Origin: Wenzhouxiangella sp.
GTDB lineage: Bacteria > Pseudomonadota > Gammaproteobacteria > Xanthomonadales > Wenzhouxiangellaceae
DNA length: 5,026 bases
Assembly: GCA_021767625.1 (NCBI GenBank)
Contig: JAASTB010000183.1
Location: forward strand, 1 to 5,026
Direction of reading: 5' to 3'
Part shown: positions 1 through 5,026 of the stretch, one piece after another
Layout of the letters: every line of letters starts with the position of its first letter
Position numbering within the stretch: the stretch's first letter is position 1
Notes under the pieces: generated by a model
Databases searched by the model: none
Told to the model about the DNA's origin: nothing
The model's input: the letters and a program-made list of their open reading frames with translations, nothing else
Program-made: the position numbers and the translations under genes

Positions 1-2
1 CG

Positions 3-13
3 AAAGGGGGAAG
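3..13 (+). promoter_or_regulatory. Ribosome binding site of the Ser/Thr kinase gene
   Basis: The purine-rich AAAGGGGGAAG ends six bases before the ATG at 20 and supports that start. Only 19 bases lie upstream of the gene, so whether a promoter or a preceding operon gene lies there cannot be seen. Confidence 0.6.
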
Positions 14-19
14 CACGCG

Positions 20-2400
<2,381 letters not shown>

Positions 2401-2404
<4 letters not shown>

Positions 2405-3132
2405 CGATCTGGCCGTGGATGATCGCTGTTGCTGCCGCCGCTGTCGCCATCGGTCTGGCACGGTCCAATCATCGGCTTCGGACCCAGCTCGAGATGGAGG
2501 ATCAGGCCGGGGAGACCAGCGGTGAATCGGCCGACCTCGCGCGGCTGCGCCGGACCGAGATCATCGCCGAGGAGCGCGACCGGATTTTCAGCGATCTGCA
2601 CGACGACATCGGCGCCAAGCTGCTCGAGCTGGTCCACGGTGCGAGTACGCCCGAACAGGCCGACCTGGCGCGCACCGCACTACAGGATCTGCGCGACGTG
2701 GTTTCGCGATCGCGCGGCGAGCCGGGGACGTTGCTGCAGGTGCTCGGCGAGATGCGCGCCGAGGCCGAGAGCCGACTCGCGTCCGGCGACGTTGCCCTGG
2801 AATGGCAGCAGGCCGACGACCTGCCGGACCCGCCGCTCGATCACGGCCACGCCCTGCACCTCTATCGCATCGTGCGCGAGGCGATCAGCAATGCGCTGCG
2901 CCACGCCCGCCCCGGTCGGGTGCGTATTCGCGTCTCGGCGCTCGGCGAAGATGAGTTGCTCCTCGACATCACCGACGACGGCCCCGAGCCCTGGCATCCC
3001 GGTGAGGGGGACGGACAGGGCACCCGGGGCATGCGTCATCGCGCCAGCCAGTTGCATGGCTCGATCGGCTGGGACGAGGGAACGACCGGCGGCACCAAGG
3101 TGGTCCTTCGGGTGCCGCTGCCGAGCGCCTAG
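2401..3132 (+). CDS. Short sensor-less histidine kinase, NarX/LiaS/DegS type (HisKA_3-HATPase_c)
   Basis: The 243-residue product should autophosphorylate on a histidine and pass phosphate to a response regulator, usually of the NarL/LuxR class. An N-terminal hydrophobic helix (about 4-20) is followed by a coiled-coil-like stretch and the H-box DLHDDIGAKL, with His67 the predicted phosphosite. The ATPase domain shows the N-box REAISNALRHA (159-169, Asn164), the D-box ITDDGPEP (190-197) and a G-box with GQGTRGMRHRA (205-215). The second glycine of the usual DG.G motif is not evident. There is no PAS, HAMP or extracellular sensor domain, so the signal must come from a partner or through the membrane helix. 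The ATG lies inside the kinase stop (ATGA) and has only a weak GACGAGAA upstream, which favours translational coupling. No response regulator is encoded in the window. The stop interlocks with that of the convergent gene. Confidence 0.92.
3129..3132. other. Interlocked stop codons of two convergent genes (CTAG)
   Basis: The palindrome CTAG holds both stops: TAG at 3130-3132 ends the histidine kinase on the + strand, and TAG read from 3131 to 3129 ends the DUF1566 gene on the - strand. The genes overlap tail to tail by four bases. Any terminator for either transcript must lie inside the opposite coding sequence; I saw no GC hairpin followed by a T-run here. Confidence 0.95.
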
Positions 3133-4448
3133 GGGGCATCCTTGACCAGCAGTACCGGTACCCCGGTGTCGGTTTTGCCGGCTTGGTCCGGCCTCCCTCG
3201 ACCGAAGTCGACCTGCCAGGCCTCGATGTTGCTGGTGTACACCGGCGTCGAGGTCCAGACCGAATCGACGCCCGTCATGGGAAAGATGTCGCTGTTGACG
3301 GCCGGGAAGCGTGCGCAGTATTCGACCAGGCTGAGCAGCTCCCGCATATTGGGAACACGCCACTCGCCCTGGGCGTCGGCGGCCACCAGCGCCTCCAGCC
3401 AATCATATCCCTCAGCCTGACCCGTGCAGTCGGCGCCGTCCCAACTGCGGCCCTCGACGCAGCGCTTCCAGATCAGGCCGGTGGGTTCGTGAAGAACGGT
3501 ATCACCACCCGGCTGTATTTCGAATTCGTTGTTCGGCGTGGTCGAAACCACGTTCTGCGCAAAGCAACTGCCTTCGACTGCGGGTGATGTGGCGCGTGTG
3601 CCAGCCACGACGCGTGCCGGTCGACAGGCGCCGCCGGTTTTCGAGCAAACGCCCGAGCTACCGCTCCTGAAGCTGGTACACCAGGCATTGCCGTTGCCGC
3701 CGCCATAGATGGCTGTCATGTTCGACCAATAGCTGGTGAAGTCGATGTTGGTATTGGGGAAGTAAGCGGTTTCGATAGCAGGCATCCGCGCGCCGAAGTG
3801 AACCAGCGAGTTCAGGTCGGGCATATCGGGCATGCGCCAGTCTGTTCGCCCGCACAGTTCGTCGGCATTGGCCTGGGCGACGAGATCGAGCATGTCGAGA
3901 TCCGTGTCGCTGCATTGCCCCCCGTCCTCGAGGCCGGGGTTGTTCTGATTTTCGGAATTGTCAGGGTTGTACCAGGAGAACTCCTGGGTGGTGTCGTAAA
4001 TGCTGCCGTCGGTGCGTTTGACTTCCCAGACCAGCCCGGTGTGGTTGTCGCGCACACAGGACCAACTCGATGCACTGGCGGGCAGGGTGTTGCCCGCAGC
4101 GTCGAGCTTTGTGTAGTCGAAGCCGGCATCGCCGGCGCCGACCTTGTCCAGCAAGCCGGCTTCCGCATACAGATCCCGGCCGTATTCCGCATCCTGGCAG
4201 GGTGCGGCGTTGATCGGGCATTCCAGGCCGTAGCTGTCCTCGTCGGCGCAGTAGACAGTCCCGGTGTCGTTGAGGGGCCGACTCAGGCCTTCTCCTTGCA
4301 GCCACTCGAGGCCGGCGGTGCGAATCGTTGCCGCTTCGAAGCGATCGGCGAAGATACGGTCCTCGGGAAGCCCGCAGGTGGATTGCGCCTGTGCCGTGCC
4401 GAGTGCCGTCAAGCACAGGAGGCCGGTGATCGAGATGCGAAAAGACAT
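3129..4448 (-). CDS. Secreted protein with two DUF1566 (Lcl C-terminal type) domains
   Basis: The 439-residue product, counted from the ATG at 4448, begins with a Sec signal peptide (MSFRISITGL..., likely cut after the AQA at 19-21; no lipobox). The mature part opens with CGLPEDRIFADRFE (25-38), resembling the IF.DGFE-type motif I recall from secreted proteins of Xanthomonadales-like bacteria. Two DUF1566 copies follow. Copy 1 (about 131-260) has DNHTGLVWEVK, DWRMPDMPDLNSLV and YFPNTN; copy 2 (about 318-434) has HEPTGLIWKRC, EWRVPNMRELLSLV and IFPMTG. The mature protein has 14 cysteines, an even number consistent with disulphides in an oxidising compartment. DUF1566 has no established biochemical role; some members are surface or fimbria-associated proteins. 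The frame stays open upstream to an ATG at 4526, but that start would bury the signal peptide behind 26 residues, and the start at 4448 has a good ribosome site. It is divergent from the esterase gene. Confidence 0.9.
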   Translation of the reverse strand: MSFRISITGLLCLTALGTAQAQSTCGLPEDRIFADRFEAATIRTAGLEWLQGEGLSRPLNDTGTVYCADEDSYGLECPINAAPCQDAEYGRDLYAEAGLLDKVGAGDAGFDYTKLDAAGNTLPASASSWSCVRDNHTGLVWEVKRTDGSIYDTTQEFSWYNPDNSENQNNPGLEDGGQCSDTDLDMLDLVAQANADELCGRTDWRMPDMPDLNSLVHFGARMPAIETAYFPNTNIDFTSYWSNMTAIYGGGNGNAWCTSFRSGSSGVCSKTGGACRPARVVAGTRATSPAVEGSCFAQNVVSTTPNNEFEIQPGGDTVLHEPTGLIWKRCVEGRSWDGADCTGQAEGYDWLEALVAADAQGEWRVPNMRELLSLVEYCARFPAVNSDIFPMTGVDSVWTSTPVYTSNIEAWQVDFGRGRPDQAGKTDTGVPVLLVKDAP

Positions 4449-4450
4449 GG

Positions 4451-4459
4451 TTTCCCTTT
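4451..4459 (-). promoter_or_regulatory. Ribosome binding site of the DUF1566 gene (decides the start)
   Basis: On the - strand AAAGGGAAA lies just upstream of the ATG at 4448, with five bases between the GGG and the start. This, together with the signal peptide beginning exactly at that methionine, favours 4448 over the in-frame ATG at 4526. Confidence 0.75.
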
Positions 4460-4506
4460 GTTTGATGGACTTGAACAATCGGCGGGAAGAGATGGCGTCG
4501 GCCGAT

Positions 4507-4524
4507 CCCCCGAATCGGGTACTC
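4507..4524 (-). promoter_or_regulatory. Candidate regulator site, copy 1 (GAGTACCC-GATTCGGGGG)
   Basis: Read on the - strand this is GAGTACCCGATTCGGGGG. It matches the + strand element at 4549-4568 except for two missing bases and one substitution in the middle. The element contains its own dyad, CCCGA.TCGGG, as expected for a dimeric regulator. It lies 59-76 bases upstream of the DUF1566 start. The regulator is not known; binding by a NarL/LuxR-type protein is only a guess from the TACCC-like half. Confidence 0.5.
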
Positions 4525-4548
4525 AATCTACAAACGGAGTGACCGGGC

Positions 4549-4568
4549 GAGTACCCCCTATTCGGGGG
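4549..4568 (+). promoter_or_regulatory. Candidate regulator site, copy 2 (GAGTACCCCC-TATTCGGGGG)
   Basis: This + strand copy of the same element has an internal CCCCC-TATTC-GGGGG dyad and lies 83-102 bases upstream of the esterase start. The two copies face in opposite directions with 24 bases between them, so the whole block 4507-4568 forms one large imperfect inverted repeat. The inner hairpin is not followed by a T-run and sits between divergent genes, so a terminator is unlikely. Confidence 0.5.
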
Positions 4569-4650
4569 GGCGTCGGCTCATTCGCGACAACCCCGGCGAA
4601 AGCATCATTCCGTGCTAGCGTGTCCGCTCACTGAACGTCCCGGAAAAGCC

Positions 4651-5026
4651 ATGCTGAATATCACTCTCAAGGCTTCAGCCCTTGCCCTGTTCTGTCTGGC
4701 CGTCGAAGCCACTGCCGGCGAGGAGCCGCAAGGGCTCGAAATCGGCGAGACTTTCACGCTGCACTCCGAGCAGCTCGACGAAGAGCGCCGGATCAACGTG
4801 TTCCAGCCCACGGTTTATGGCGAAGCCGTGGCAATGCCCCTGCCCGTGCTGTACATGCTCGACGGGGGAATCGACGAGGACTTTCTGCATATCGCCGGTC
4901 TTCTGCAGGTGTTCGTTTCCAACGGCAGCGTCCGGCCGCTGCTGCTTGTGGGCATCGAGAACACCGAGCGCCGTCGCGACATGACCGGGCCGAGCGACGA
5001 TCCGCAGGACCAGGCGATCGCCGATC
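4651..5026 (+). CDS. Secreted alpha/beta-hydrolase, esterase D type (PF00756-like), 5' part only
   Basis: The gene runs off the right edge after 125 codons. A signal peptide is visible (MLNITLKASALALFCLAVEA, likely cut after ATA at 20-22), so the enzyme is probably periplasmic or secreted. The following part resembles the N-terminal half of Fes/IroE/esterase D enzymes, which hydrolyse esters: a strand with RRINVFQP (46-53), then LPVLYMLDGG (64-73), then RPLLLVGIENTERRRDMTGP (95-114), corresponding to the family's vLYllDG and VgI.n..R..d.tp pattern. The nucleophile elbow (G.S.GG) and the rest of the triad would lie beyond the edge, so activity cannot be judged. The ribosome site is weak (GGAAAA at 4642-4647). 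A GTG at 4612 in the same frame would add 13 residues ahead of the signal peptide and is less likely. Its substrate is unknown. Confidence 0.85.
   Translation, partial: MLNITLKASALALFCLAVEATAGEEPQGLEIGETFTLHSEQLDEERRINVFQPTVYGEAVAMPLPVLYMLDGGIDEDFLHIAGLLQVFVSNGSVRPLLLVGIENTERRRDMTGPSDDPQDQAIAD

Larger units (their letters stand above)
4449..4650. promoter_or_regulatory. Divergent intergenic region between DUF1566 and esterase genes
   Basis: These 202 bases separate two divergent starts and must carry or border the promoters of both, unless either gene is read from elsewhere. No strong sigma-70 promoter is visible. Weak options are TAGATT on the - strand (4530-4525) as a -10, and TTCGCG (4581-4586) with CATCAT (4603-4608), 16 bases apart, on the + strand. 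The main structure is the inverted pair of GAGTACCC..ATTCGGGGG elements at 4507-4568. I see no small gene or RNA in it. Confidence 0.6.

Noticed and set aside
2705..2714. CGCGATCGCG palindrome
   Set aside because: It is a single copy within the histidine kinase coding sequence and is expected by chance in GC-rich DNA.
2429..3145. Second + strand frame of 238 codons over the histidine kinase
   Set aside because: It is rich in arginine, proline and serine, as expected of an out-of-frame reading of GC-rich sequence, while the overlapping frame holds intact H, N, D and G boxes.
3972..3987. Near-perfect 16-base palindrome CCAGGAG-AA-CTCCTGG
   Set aside because: It sits inside the DUF1566 coding sequence at ordinary FSW codons, is not repeated elsewhere in the window that I can see, and its two-base centre is too short for a stable hairpin loop.
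4449..4526. Upstream ATG at 4526 as start of the DUF1566 protein
   Set aside because: It would add 26 residues before a clear signal peptide and place the start next to the candidate regulator element; the ATG at 4448 has a good ribosome site.
4554..4570. CCCCC-TATTC-GGGGG hairpin as a terminator
   Set aside because: No T-run follows on either strand and it lies between divergent starts, where a terminator is not expected; it fits better as an operator dyad.
3798..4634. Open + strand frame of 278 codons opposite the DUF1566 gene
   Set aside because: It lies antisense to a gene with a signal peptide and two recognisable domains; its translation is valine/glycine-rich shadow sequence and it spans the intergenic region.

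Overview
This 5,026-base window is GC-rich and densely coded, with an ordinary bacterial layout: three complete genes and one gene cut by the right edge. The combination of a Hanks-type kinase with TPRs, a NarL-type histidine kinase, a secreted DUF1566 protein with an IF.D.FE-like motif, and a secreted esterase fits a free-living gammaproteobacterium near the Xanthomonadales or Wenzhouxiangella. That placement is inferred from protein style; no rRNA or other phylogenetic marker is present.

Left half (20-3132, + strand): a two-gene signalling unit. The first gene encodes a membrane-anchored Ser/Thr protein kinase with a cytoplasmic kinase domain, one transmembrane helix and a long TPR region. 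Its stop overlaps the start of the second gene (ATGA, 2401-2404), which encodes a short histidine kinase of the NarX/LiaS/DegS type with one membrane helix and no sensor domain. No response regulator is visible; it could lie upstream, outside the window.

Middle (3129-4448, - strand): a secreted, cysteine-rich protein with two DUF1566 (Lcl C-terminal type) domains. It converges on the histidine kinase gene, and the two stop codons interlock in a single CTAG at 3129-3132, leaving no room for an intergenic terminator.

Right end (4449-5026): a 202-base divergent intergenic region, then the start of a secreted alpha/beta-hydrolase of the esterase D (PF00756) type on the + strand, cut before its catalytic serine. 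The intergenic region holds two inverted copies of a GAGTACCC..ATTCGGGGG element, the best candidate in the window for an undescribed regulatory site. The two secreted-protein genes may be controlled together from it. A link between this site and the kinase pair is possible but unproven.

No mobile element, CRISPR array, tRNA, rRNA or riboswitch was seen.
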